From the NCBI RefSeq assembly GCF_008180445.1, contig NZ_VTER01000003.1, positions 596,649 to 660,648 of the forward strand: a stretch of DNA of 64,000 bases, read 5' to 3'. The position numbers and the translations under genes were made by a program. Shown piece after piece: positions 9,104 through 17,059 of the stretch. Within the stretch, counting starts at the first letter, position 1; every line of letters starts with the position of its first letter. Origin of the DNA: Bacillus_AB infantis_B (lineage in GTDB: Bacteria > Bacillota > Bacilli > Bacillales > Cytobacillaceae). The notes below the pieces were generated by a model that was given only the letters and a program-made list of their open reading frames with translations, was not told where the DNA came from and did not search any database.

Positions 9104-10444
9104 TCAGGCAACTATATTGTCTTTGGCAGCCTTTGAGCCATACTTTCTTTCCCAATAATAATAGACAGGAAGCCCGGTGGCGACGACAACCAATGCCGCA
9201 ATCATGCCCTGGATCGGCGCCCAGGTAAAAGTTCCCCAGGCAAGCCAGGCAGCACCGGCGATGGCCAAAATCGTTGTAATCCTCCATAAAGGCATCCGGT
9301 AGACCGGCTTATAATCGTCTCTTTTCCGGCATTTATAAACGGCCGCAAAGTCCATAATGTTGATCAGGAGCTGGATAAGCGTAAAGTATCCCAGCAGGGC
9401 CGTTAGATTGCCGAAGAAAACCAGGAAGCACGCATAAATGACCTGCACCAATATCGAAAAGCTCGGAGTTTCATATTTCGGATGAACCTTGGCAAAGCGC
9501 TGAAAAAACAGCCCATCCTTTGCCATCGCATACTCCAGCCGCGGCTGGAACATGATGCAGGAGCTTAAAGAACCGAGTATGACAACAATCGCTGTCACTC
9601 CTACAAATGATGAAGCAATATCCGATAATCCCGGTATATACTTAACCGCATCAGAAACAGCCGCATTGGATTGGATAAGCTGTTCAAAAGGCATCAATCC
9701 GATTACACAGACTGCAAGCAGCGTATAAAGCGTAAGGATAATGAAGATTGAAGTAATCAGCGCACGCGGCAGCACCTTGCCCGGATTCTTAAATTCCCCG
9801 GCCATAAAACAGATTGCCGCCATGCCTGTGTAAGCCCAGGTTGTAGCTGAAACGCCGCCGATTAGGCTTGTTTCCGTACTGCCGGATGCTGGAGTGTAAG
9901 AAAAGTTGCCTGGGTTCATATAGATAAAGCCAAGCGCAATGACAATCAGGAATGGAACGATTTTTACTGCTGTAATAATGACTTGAAAGAGGCCGCCTTC
10001 TTTTACGCTTCTGTAATGAATTGCTGTGATGGCCAAAATAATGGCGATTCCGAGCAGCTTTCCATTCATCCCGTCAAAGAATGGGAAGAAAGAAGCAACA
10101 TACGAAACGATCGCAAGGGCCATAATCGAGATGCTTGGCGGATCAAGTGCCCAGAAGGTAGACCATCCATATAAGAAAGCCAATGGCCGCCAGCCTGCTT
10201 TATTTAGATATACGTAACCGCTTCCATTTTGCGGGTAGGCTGTAGACAGCTCTGCCAGCACCATGACTTGCGGAATCGCAATCAGCCCGCCGATGACCCA
10301 GGCCAAAATTGAAATAGTCGGGGTGCCGGCCGCTTTTGCCACTTCCCCTGTAGAAACAAAGATTCCTGATCCTATTGTCGTCCCAACCGCAATAGCCAGC
10401 GCAGCCCAAAATCCAAGCTTGCGTGTAAGAGCCCCATTACTCAT
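9104..10444 (-). CDS. frlA: APC-family permease, probable fructoselysine importer
   Basis: Integral membrane transporter of 446 residues with about 12 helices and the N-terminal APC motif GTTIGSGIFVSTGEVAKAAG. Length and gene neighbourhood match E. coli FrlA (445 residues), which imports fructoselysine and psicoselysine. The ATG overlaps the end of frlC by 8 bases. B. subtilis uses a binding-protein ABC transporter for the same substrates, so this is the other solution to uptake. The transported substrate is inferred from the operon. Confidence 0.85.
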   Translation of the reverse strand: MSNGALTRKLGFWAALAIAVGTTIGSGIFVSTGEVAKAAGTPTISILAWVIGGLIAIPQVMVLAELSTAYPQNGSGYVYLNKAGWRPLAFLYGWSTFWALDPPSISIMALAIVSYVASFFPFFDGMNGKLLGIAIILAITAIHYRSVKEGGLFQVIITAVKIVPFLIVIALGFIYMNPGNFSYTPASGSTETSLIGGVSATTWAYTGMAAICFMAGEFKNPGKVLPRALITSIFIILTLYTLLAVCVIGLMPFEQLIQSNAAVSDAVKYIPGLSDIASSFVGVTAIVVILGSLSSCIMFQPRLEYAMAKDGLFFQRFAKVHPKYETPSFSILVQVIYACFLVFFGNLTALLGYFTLIQLLINIMDFAAVYKCRKRDDYKPVYRMPLWRITTILAIAGAAWLAWGTFTWAPIQGMIAALVVVATGLPVYYYWERKYGSKAAKDNIVA

Positions 10445-11288
10445 TTTGAGTTCCCCCAGTTTTAGAATGGAATGTTTCCATTTCTCTTAATTTTTTCACA
10501 GACTCTGAAACTATTTCCTTTGGATTCTTATAATAATTAGATCCCATAATCTCCAGGGTACACGCCCCCTCATACCCGCTGCGTTCTAGAGACTCCATAT
10601 ATACCCGCCAGTCCAGCACTCCATCATCCAGGGCCAGATGGGCATCTGACACAGCATCCCCATCAATTAAATGAAAATGCTTAACCTCACGGAGAGCGGA
10701 AAAATAATCTTCAGGAGTTTCCCCCGCTAGCTGCATCGCCACGGTATCAATCATTCCGGTCAGAGAAGGTGATCGGATATCCTCATGCATCCTCTTAACT
10801 CCCTCAACATCCATCACAAGATTGGTCTCAAACCTTGTTAACGGTTCCAGGACAAGGTTCATCCCTTCCTTTTCCGCTATCTTTGCTAACTGATGAATTG
10901 AATCAGCGGCATAATTCCACGATTCTCCCGTGCTCACAGAATGATCTCCAATGCCTGAAGTGATCAGCATCATAGTGCAGTCCAGCTCCAGCGCTGCATA
11001 TAAATTATCCTTAAAGTACTCCACACTGCTTCTTCTCCAACCAGAATCGGACGCCGCAATATTATACGGATAAACACATTGCTCCGGTGTAAAGCAAACC
11101 AGCTCCATATTTCTCGTTTTCAGCTCCCGCTTCATGCTTCTTAAATGGCCAGGCAGATTCCGGTATACATAGAAATGCGGCTCTCCAGCCCACAACTCAA
11201 TATGCCGGATATCAAGACTTGTCATGCACTCCAAAAACTCCTTAAACGGATAATGCCTGAATGTAATATTCATCCCGGCAAGCTTCAT
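10437..11288 (-). CDS. frlC: Sugar epimerase, probable fructoselysine 3-epimerase
   Basis: TIM-barrel enzyme of the xylose-isomerase-like superfamily, 283 residues (E. coli FrlC 276). FrlC interconverts psicoselysine and fructoselysine so both enter the pathway. Metal/substrate residues typical of the family appear in LVLEPLTRFETN, GMIDTVAM, HFHLIDGD and ACTLEIMG. AAGGAGGG precedes the ATG at 11288. It is first in the operon, ahead of frlA, with a promoter, operator and cre-like site upstream. Confidence 0.85.
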   Translation of the reverse strand: MKLAGMNITFRHYPFKEFLECMTSLDIRHIELWAGEPHFYVYRNLPGHLRSMKRELKTRNMELVCFTPEQCVYPYNIAASDSGWRRSSVEYFKDNLYAALELDCTMMLITSGIGDHSVSTGESWNYAADSIHQLAKIAEKEGMNLVLEPLTRFETNLVMDVEGVKRMHEDIRSPSLTGMIDTVAMQLAGETPEDYFSALREVKHFHLIDGDAVSDAHLALDDGVLDWRVYMESLERSGYEGACTLEIMGSNYYKNPKEIVSESVKKLREMETFHSKTGGTQNE

Positions 11289-11304
11289 ATAGTTCCCTCC
11301 TTTT

Positions 11305-11320
11305 TTGGAAACGCTTAATT
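11305..11320 (-). promoter_or_regulatory. cre-like site (CcpA) in the frlC leader
   Basis: TTGGAAACGCTTAATT matches the cre consensus WTGNAANCGNWNNCAW at 14 of 16 positions, including TG, AA and the central CG. It lies between the promoter and the ribosome-binding site, where CcpA would block elongation. Confidence 0.55.
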
Positions 11321-11332
11321 ATTTGTTATGAT

Positions 11333-11365
11333 TTGTATTATAGTTAGGTAGTACAAAACAAGCAA
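11333..11365 (-). promoter_or_regulatory. frlC promoter with FrlR-type operator
   Basis: -35 TTGCTT (11360-11365), a 17-base spacer and -10 TATAAT (11337-11342) on the minus strand. TTGTA (11333-11337) and TACAA (11352-11356) form the same N14-spaced inverted motif as at frlB. Confidence 0.75.
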
Positions 11366-11546
11366 GACTTTTTTGAAAATTTAATATTTAAGCGTAGACA
11401 CATAAATTTTAAAAAATTCCATACTCCTGCTCTGCTGATAGACCAGGGTAAACCGAATTAAGCTTTATTTTTAAATAGTCCATATCTCTTTTGCCAAAAT
11501 TTTTAAATGCAGAAGGAATACTGAATAAATAGTCGAAATATTATAA

Positions 11547-11579
11547 CTATACCTACTCATTAATGATGAGCAGGTATAG
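11547..11579 (+). promoter_or_regulatory. 33-base imperfect palindrome ahead of the FCD regulator
   Basis: Arms CTATACCTACTCAT and ATGAGCAGGTATAG (one mismatch) around a 5-base centre, ending a few bases before the GGGAG ribosome-binding site at 11581. There is no T run, so it is more likely an autoregulatory operator than a terminator. The 180 bases before it hold nothing I can name. Confidence 0.55.
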
Positions 11580-11593
11580 ATGGGAGAGTAAAT

Positions 11594-12349
11594 ATGCCAG
11601 AATATATACAAACTTTCTTTAAGTCCAAACATGATTACAGGAATTATGCTCTTTTGCGGATATTAGCAGATTCGCCTGTCCCCCTGGGCTCTTGGGTCCT
11701 GCGGGAGAAGATGGCACAATTCGACATAGACATAAGCACTGCCAGCATAGGGAGGTTATTGAAGGAGTTTGATCATAAGGGATATACCGAACTGATAAAA
11801 AACCAGGGAAGGAAGCTTTCCCATATAGGTATGAAACAACTGGGGTATATCGAAGATGAGCTGAATCGTTATCAAATAGAAAAAGAATTTATCAATGCCT
11901 CCAAACCAAAAAGCTATCAGGACTTGCTCGACCTATTGCACGCAAGGAAGGTTATTGAAATGGAGACGGCCAGGCTCGCAGCCCTTCATGTCCATGAAGA
12001 GGATATAAAAAAAATGGAACTTACTATTGAAAAACACAGCTGTGATGCTTCCCATCAATTAGATTTGACAGAGGTCAGCTGCCATTTCCATGAACTAGTC
12101 GCAGACGCATCAGGCAATCGTTTTTTATGTTCTACTCTGAAGCTCCTTATATTGGAGGAGATAGAATTGGAAAAGACCTTTCCATACCTTGCCGCTCATA
12201 CCCAGGGAGGACATTTTGCCCCCGATCATAGTAAGGTGCTTGAAGCCATTAAAGCCGGAGATGCCGATACGGCATCAGCCGAAATGGAAAAACACATGGA
12301 GAAGCTGATCTTAGCAATAAAAACTTCCATTAAAGGGGGTGAGAGATAG
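11594..12349 (+). CDS. FCD-domain transcriptional regulator
   Basis: Ligand-responsive regulator of 251 residues. The N-terminal 75 residues form a winged helix-turn-helix with little likeness to standard GntR proteins (ALLRILADSPVPLGSWVLREKM, then STASIGRLLKEFD). The rest is an FCD helical bundle with its usual acidic/histidine ligands: ARKVIEMETARLAA, CHFHELVADASGN, and a final DHSKVLEAIKAGDADTASAEMEKHMEKL. It is immediately upstream of the antiporter and amidohydrolase genes and probably controls them and itself. The effector is unknown. Confidence 0.85.
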   Translation: MPEYIQTFFKSKHDYRNYALLRILADSPVPLGSWVLREKMAQFDIDISTASIGRLLKEFDHKGYTELIKNQGRKLSHIGMKQLGYIEDELNRYQIEKEFINASKPKSYQDLLDLLHARKVIEMETARLAALHVHEEDIKKMELTIEKHSCDASHQLDLTEVSCHFHELVADASGNRFLCSTLKLLILEEIELEKTFPYLAAHTQGGHFAPDHSKVLEAIKAGDADTASAEMEKHMEKLILAIKTSIKGGER

Positions 12350-12390
12350 AACTGGCTTTTAATTTCTTATCTAAATAGGGGGAAAGTGAG

Positions 12391-13926
12391 ATGGAGTTTG
12401 GTATTTTGGCTTTACTGCCGCCGCTTATTGCAATTATTATCGCCCTTCTGACAAAGCAAACGATTTTATCCTTATTCATTGGTGTTTGGGTCGGGTCCAC
12501 CATTATTAATTCATGGAATCCGTTTTCGGGTTTTGCCAGGAGTATCTCTGATTTTATGATTCCTTCGATTGCCGATCCATGGAATGCCGGATTGCTGGTC
12601 CTGGTTTCCCTTGCCGGAGGATTTATCCACATTTTGCGGGCAACAGGTGCTGCTCAAGCTTTCGCGAATATCGCTACAAAACGGGTCAATACACGAAAAA
12701 AGGTTCAAAATATCACGTGGGGAAGCGCCTTTTTATTCTCCTACACTGAGCCTGTCCTCATTCTTGGAACCATCATGAGGCCGCTCACAGATAAGCTTAA
12801 TGTTTCCAGGGTTAAGCTTGCATACATCCTAGACTCCATGGGTGCCTCACTTGCAGCAATGTCTCCGATCAGCAGCTACGGGCCTTTTATTACAGGGCTG
12901 CTAGCCACACAAATAACTGCTCTCTCTTTATCAGAAAATCCCTGGTCTCTTTTTATTCAGATGATTCCTTATAACTTATATGGATTATTTGCGATGGTAG
13001 GGGTTTTATATGTCATTAATACAGGATTGGATATTGGACCTATGTACCAGGCAGAAAAAAGAGCAATTGAATCCGGTGAGGTTTTCGGCAAGAATGACAA
13101 ACCTTTAGTGGCAGACAATGCGGATTCATTTCCTGAAGGCCATGTCTTTAAGTTCAGGCAGTTCCTCGTGCCTATGGTGCTCTTATTCCTAACAATCTTC
13201 ACTGTTATCTTTTGGACAGGGGATATTGCCGAAAATGGATTCAGGGGAGCATTTATCAATGCCAATATAGTTCTTGCTATCTCTTGCGGTTTTCTGGCCG
13301 GATCCGCCGGAGCAGCAGTGATTTCAATTTCTTCCGGGCTTCATTCTGTGAAAACAGCTTTCGATGAATGGACACAAGGAGTAGTCAACCTGATGATTGT
13401 ACCCATGATTCTTGTCATGGCATGGTCAATTGGAAAAGTAGCTGGGGAAATGGAGCTCGGGGCCTATATGGCAGCAATAGTAGGCGATAATCTCCCCTCT
13501 TTCTTGGTGCCTGCATTAATCTTCCTGTTGGGATCAGCCATTGCATTCGCGACAGGAAGCTCATGGGGAGTATTTGCCATCATGATGCCTATTGCCCTGC
13601 CTATAGCCGCGGCAATGGATATCAGTATCCCCTTAGTTATAGGGGCTGTAATTAGCGGCGGTTTATTCGGCGACCACTGCTCCCCTATCTCTGACACGAC
13701 TATCCTCGCTTCGACGGGAGCGGCCTGCGATCATATTGAACATGTACGCACACAGCTTCCATATGCATTGCTGATTGGGATCTGCTCCTTTATCGGTTTT
13801 CTGGCCGCGGGAGCAACCGCCGGATGGGTTGGCATCGTCATTACTGCTGCAGCAGTATTTTCGAGCCTTTATGTGTTATACAAAAGAATGAAACGTACGG
13901 ACTATCCAAAAAACATAACTATGTAA
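12391..13926 (+). CDS. NhaC-family Na+/H+ antiporter-like transporter
   Basis: Membrane protein of 511 residues with 11-12 helices. It contains the NhaC-family segments FIGVWVGSTIINSWNPFSGF near the N-terminus, SYTEPVLILGTIMRPLTD, and FATGSSWGVFAIMMPIALP followed by GGLFGDHCSPISDTTILAST, which is diagnostic of the IT superfamily. AGGGGGAAAGTG precedes the ATG at 12391. Lying between a regulator and an amidohydrolase, it may import the organic substrate of the next gene rather than act in general sodium homeostasis. That is inference. Confidence 0.85.
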   Translation: MEFGILALLPPLIAIIIALLTKQTILSLFIGVWVGSTIINSWNPFSGFARSISDFMIPSIADPWNAGLLVLVSLAGGFIHILRATGAAQAFANIATKRVNTRKKVQNITWGSAFLFSYTEPVLILGTIMRPLTDKLNVSRVKLAYILDSMGASLAAMSPISSYGPFITGLLATQITALSLSENPWSLFIQMIPYNLYGLFAMVGVLYVINTGLDIGPMYQAEKRAIESGEVFGKNDKPLVADNADSFPEGHVFKFRQFLVPMVLLFLTIFTVIFWTGDIAENGFRGAFINANIVLAISCGFLAGSAGAAVISISSGLHSVKTAFDEWTQGVVNLMIVPMILVMAWSIGKVAGEMELGAYMAAIVGDNLPSFLVPALIFLLGSAIAFATGSSWGVFAIMMPIALPIAAAMDISIPLVIGAVISGGLFGDHCSPISDTTILASTGAACDHIEHVRTQLPYALLIGICSFIGFLAAGATAGWVGIVITAAAVFSSLYVLYKRMKRTDYPKNITM

Positions 13927-13944
13927 GCAAGGGAAGTGTCATGA

Positions 13945-15372
13945 TTGAAAGTAGATATCATTATACAAAATGCACATATTTTAACGATGGAAGGACAAGG
14001 AGTAGGCTTCATAGAAAATGGCTCCATTGCGATAAAAGGAAACAGGATTCACGATATCGGGAGCTTTGATGAGATTAAGGCAAGTTATGAAGGCGAGCGG
14101 GTGATTGATGCAACAAACAAACTAGTCATGCCAGGCTTTATCGATGCCCATATCCATACCGGTATTGCCATCTTCCGGGGGGTTGCCCAGGATATGTCCA
14201 ACTGGATGCAAAAAGGACTTTGGCCATTTATGAAGCACCTGACACCCGAAGAATCCGCCAAAGGGTCTATGGTCAATATTATAGAAGGCCTTAAATCCGG
14301 CACTACTACCTTCTGCGACTATGATGGAAGGATGGACCTTATAGTAGAAAACTATAAAAAGATTGGGGCACGTGCCAGGGTCGCCGAACTGGTGAATGAA
14401 ATTCCCGATAATGTCGGCGACCTGCCGGTAGGTGAACTATATCCATTTGATCCTTCCATTGGAAACACGAAGCTAAAAAGAAATCTTGATCTCTTTAATA
14501 CCCACCATGAAAGCGAAAATGGCAGAATTTCAGTCATTTTAGGTCCTCATGGGCCAGATATGATGAGCCTTGAACTCCTTAAAGAAATAAAAGGTCATGG
14601 GGAAAGATTAGACACTAAACTTCATATGCATGTAGCCCAGGGAGACAGAGAGATTGATCAAATGATCAAACGCTATGGAAAAAGGTCTATTGACTTTCTG
14701 GAGGAACAGGGGCTATTGAATGAGAGATTGATTGCTGTCCACCTGACAGAAGCAACTAATGAGGAAGCTGCCAGAGTGGCTGAAAGCGGGGCCGGCATGA
14801 TTTATTGCTCCGGAAGTATCGGTATCATAGACGGCCTTGTCCCTCCTGTCTTTCACTTTATGGAATCAGGGGGAACAGCCTGCTTAGGTTCTGACCAGGC
14901 TCCAGGGAATAACTGCAATAATATGTTTAATGAAATGAAATTTTCCGCTATATTAAACAAAGTCAAAATGGCTGACCCGAAGGTGTTCAACGCCACCCGC
15001 GCCCTGCGGATGGCAACCATTGAAGCAGCAAAAGTCATGGGGATTGATCAGGAAATTGGGTCTTTAAAGAAAGGCAAAAAGGCTGATATGATTATTATCA
15101 ATCTCCAGGATCCATCCTTCTTCCCTGTCCTTACAAAGCCGATCAGAAACATAGTTCCGAATTTAGTCTACTCGGCCAGGGGGCATGAAGTCGAAACTAC
15201 CATTATAGATGGGCAGGTTATTATGGAAAACAGGAAACTGCTAACCATTGATGAAACTGCCGCCATCACAGAAGCCCAAAGAGCAGCTGAAAACATCTCT
15301 AGCCGTGCCGAAAAAGATATACTCAGTGCTGAAAGCGATATTTTAGATATGGTAAAAGAAGGACTGCTGTAA
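13945..15372 (+). CDS. Metal-dependent amidohydrolase, deaminase/chlorohydrolase (SsnA/AtzA) type
   Basis: Cytoplasmic hydrolase of 475 residues. Metal ligands are visible as HxH in MPGFIDAHIHTG near residue 65, a His in HMHVAQGD near 230, and Asp in CLGSDQAPGNN near 315. Relatives deaminate or dehalogenate heterocycles such as guanine, cytosine, S-adenosylhomocysteine or s-triazines, and the substrate cannot be assigned here. The only start in this frame that keeps the N-terminal strand is TTG at 13945, 18 bases after the antiporter stop. The ATG four bases earlier is out of frame. It is the last gene of the regulator-transporter-hydrolase unit. Confidence 0.85.
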   Translation: MKVDIIIQNAHILTMEGQGVGFIENGSIAIKGNRIHDIGSFDEIKASYEGERVIDATNKLVMPGFIDAHIHTGIAIFRGVAQDMSNWMQKGLWPFMKHLTPEESAKGSMVNIIEGLKSGTTTFCDYDGRMDLIVENYKKIGARARVAELVNEIPDNVGDLPVGELYPFDPSIGNTKLKRNLDLFNTHHESENGRISVILGPHGPDMMSLELLKEIKGHGERLDTKLHMHVAQGDREIDQMIKRYGKRSIDFLEEQGLLNERLIAVHLTEATNEEAARVAESGAGMIYCSGSIGIIDGLVPPVFHFMESGGTACLGSDQAPGNNCNNMFNEMKFSAILNKVKMADPKVFNATRALRMATIEAAKVMGIDQEIGSLKKGKKADMIIINLQDPSFFPVLTKPIRNIVPNLVYSARGHEVETTIIDGQVIMENRKLLTIDETAAITEAQRAAENISSRAEKDILSAESDILDMVKEGLL

Positions 15373-15380
15373 TAAAGGAT

Positions 15381-15414
15381 AGGCATGTCCCTGCTAATAA
15401 GAGAGGGACTGCCT
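15381..15414 (+). terminator. Weak hairpin after the amidohydrolase gene
   Basis: Arms AGGCATGTCCCT and AGGGACTGCCT with one bulge, 8 bases after the stop. There is no clear T run, so termination is uncertain. The next 280 bases hold no gene I can support. Confidence 0.4.
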
Positions 15415-15697
15415 AACTCCGCATCCAGAAGCTGCCCTACATTTAATCCAACGCTTAAAATAATGAATTGCAAGAAAAACATATAACATTTTCTAATGCC
15501 CTTTCTTCTGTATATTCCCCTTTACTTTAAAACCATCCTTTCGCAAACCGAACCCACTTTTTTCAACTAATCATCAAACAGACGCAAAGACAGGCACCTT
15601 GTCCCATAATAGGAAATACATTAAAATGGCCTAGAAATCTAAATACAAAGCTAGGAGCTGCCCTGTTGATAAAAAATTTGCTTTTTTTCTCTTTCAA

Positions 15698-15952
15698 ATG
15701 ATCTTATTCAATATACTTCTCACCATTAATTACTTTGTCGATCAATATGTAAGCAGCCCCTATGATTCTGGTGACCTGTTCGGCATTGGAGAAATGCTGC
15801 TGTTATTCATCCCGCTTGCCCTCATTGCTGAAAAGGTATATAAGCGCTTTACAGAGATCCCTTTTTTCCATAAGCTGCTGTTAAGTATTCCCGCCCTTGC
15901 TGCAGCTGTCTTGATAACCGGTTTGGCATTGGAGCAGATACAGACTGGGTGA
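15698..15952 (+). CDS. Small membrane protein, unknown function
   Basis: 84 residues with two or three hydrophobic segments (around residues 2-14, 29-42 and 60-80). I do not recognise the family. The ATG at 15698 has no ribosome-binding site. AGGAG followed by TTG at 15666 would start a frame (IKNLLFFSFK) that stops at 15701, one base out of register and across a T run. A single-base change there would fuse it to this frame and give a more natural N-terminus, so the true start or the local sequence is uncertain. Confidence 0.55.
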   Translation: MILFNILLTINYFVDQYVSSPYDSGDLFGIGEMLLLFIPLALIAEKVYKRFTEIPFFHKLLLSIPALAAAVLITGLALEQIQTG

Positions 15953-16004
15953 ATGTTTAAAAGTATCTAGTTAATTACAGTATCTGAAAGTGGTTAAAAT
16001 AAAA

Positions 16005-16041
16005 GAACGCCTGATTATTATTGTAGAATAATCAGGCATTC
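16005..16041. terminator. Bidirectional terminator between convergent genes
   Basis: Arms GCCTGATTATT / AATAATCAGGC around ATTGTAG, flanked by A and T tracts on each side. It serves the + strand membrane protein and the minus-strand PPC gene. Confidence 0.85.
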
Positions 16042-16113
16042 TTATTTTAGTCGCTCTCTAGTTTGAAAAATAAAATACAAGTCCCTTCCACCACTTAGAT
16101 GGCAATAGATAGG

Positions 16114-16611
16114 TCATTCAGTGTCTAATTCTTCTTTTCCAACCGGTGCAAATTGATATGCCCCGGTTTCTTCATCAAAATCTCTGTTCAAGCTCATACC
16201 TTCAATCTCCACAAGGATAAGGTCAACCGTTATAACAGGATTTTCCCCTTTGACAAGGTGCCCCCCGAAGACATTGCCCGTCTGCCCGCACATAGTACCG
16301 TGCAGATGGACCTCATAATCCCCGTCACGCTGGCAAACAATGCCTGTGCCGCCGAGGAATTCTATGGGTCCTTCTGCCTGGATCAATTCCCCGTAGCCAA
16401 CCCCTATCTTAGAATCCGGCTTAGGGACCAGGTATAGGTAGCCTGACCGCTGAAAGCTGCCAAAGCAGTTTTGGACAGAAGCAAACTGCATATCATTTTT
16501 TTTGCACACCTCGATTATTCCTGTCATCAGATCAGTTCCCGGCAGAAGCCTTGCAGCCACTGTCTTGCCGGTTTTTCCGGACGCGGATTGAAATCTGGTA
16601 CTTTCTATCAT
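16114..16611 (-). CDS. PPC (DUF296) domain protein
   Basis: Single-domain protein of 165 residues carrying the plant-and-prokaryote conserved (PPC/DUF296) fold. Recognisable parts are RLLPGTDLMTGIIEVCKKN, the core NCFGSFQ, EGPIEFLGGTG, and the glycine/histidine strand VHLHGTMCGQTGNVFGGHL. In plants the domain occurs in AT-hook DNA-binding proteins. The bacterial function is not known, and conserved His residues suggest a metal site. The second ATG (16611) is nine bases from AAGGAG and is preferred to the first (16617). It stands alone as a transcription unit. Confidence 0.85.
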   Translation of the reverse strand: MIESTRFQSASGKTGKTVAARLLPGTDLMTGIIEVCKKNDMQFASVQNCFGSFQRSGYLYLVPKPDSKIGVGYGELIQAEGPIEFLGGTGIVCQRDGDYEVHLHGTMCGQTGNVFGGHLVKGENPVITVDLILVEIEGMSLNRDFDEETGAYQFAPVGKEELDTE

Positions 16612-16780
16612 GAGCATACACTCCTTAAACTTTTCCTCCTAGTATAATATGGGAATTTGATTTTTTCATAGAGTTTCTTTAAAAGAATAAGAAAACGCTT
16701 TATAAAACAGGGTGATTTTCATTTAATTAAATAGGACGAAGCCCTCCACTTCCCCTGTCATTATTATCTGAAATTTTTTA

Positions 16781-16809
16781 TTGACTTGAGGAGAAATTTA
16801 CTGTAAATT
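16781..16809 (+). promoter_or_regulatory. Promoter of the S-box operon
   Basis: TTGACT (16781-16786), a 17-base spacer and TAAATT (16804-16809), placing the transcript start some 30 bases before the riboswitch. Confidence 0.65.
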
Positions 16810-16845
16810 TTAGCAATAAGATTCATTAACTTAATATTTTGATAT

Positions 16846-16960
16846 CTCTTATCAAGAGTAGCGGAGGGACTGGCCCGATGAAGCTCGGCAACCGTCCATG
16901 TGTTTTTTTACATGGAAAGGTGCTAAATCCAGCAAAACGTTTTGTTTTGAAAGATAAGAG
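16846..16960 (+). promoter_or_regulatory. SAM-I (S-box) riboswitch
   Basis: The aptamer is closed by CTCTTATC / GATAAGAG (P1) and contains the conserved pieces AGAGTAGCGGAGGGACTGG, CCGATGAAGC, CGGCAACC, a P3 hairpin (CCATGT/ACATGG) and GGTGCTAAATCCAGC. Its 3' P1 strand overlaps AAGAGGGG, which can pair with CCTCTCTT in the 5' arm of the terminator downstream. With S-adenosylmethionine bound, P1 forms, the antiterminator is lost and transcription stops before metQ. Confidence 0.96.
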
Positions 16961-16986
16961 GGGACATACTTTTATTATAGAATTGT

Positions 16987-17016
16987 GCCTCTCTTCTTTC
17001 CGAAGGGAGGCTTTTT
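16987..17016 (+). terminator. SAM-regulated terminator of the S-box leader
   Basis: Arms GCCTCTCTTC / GAAGGGAGGC around TTTCC, then TTTTT. It is mutually exclusive with the antiterminator described for the riboswitch. Confidence 0.92.
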
Positions 17017-17059
17017 AATTCCCTGAGGACATTTTAAAAAATATATAGGGGGAAGAAAC

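Noticed and set aside
15584..15604. GACAGGCACCTTGTCCC as a degenerate R/B repeat
   Set aside because: Only the short core is shared and there is no adjacent stop codon or hairpin. It is too short to call.
16687..16705. GAAAACGCTTTATA as a cre site upstream of the S-box promoter
   Set aside because: At least three mismatches to the consensus, including the TG, and not placed over a promoter.
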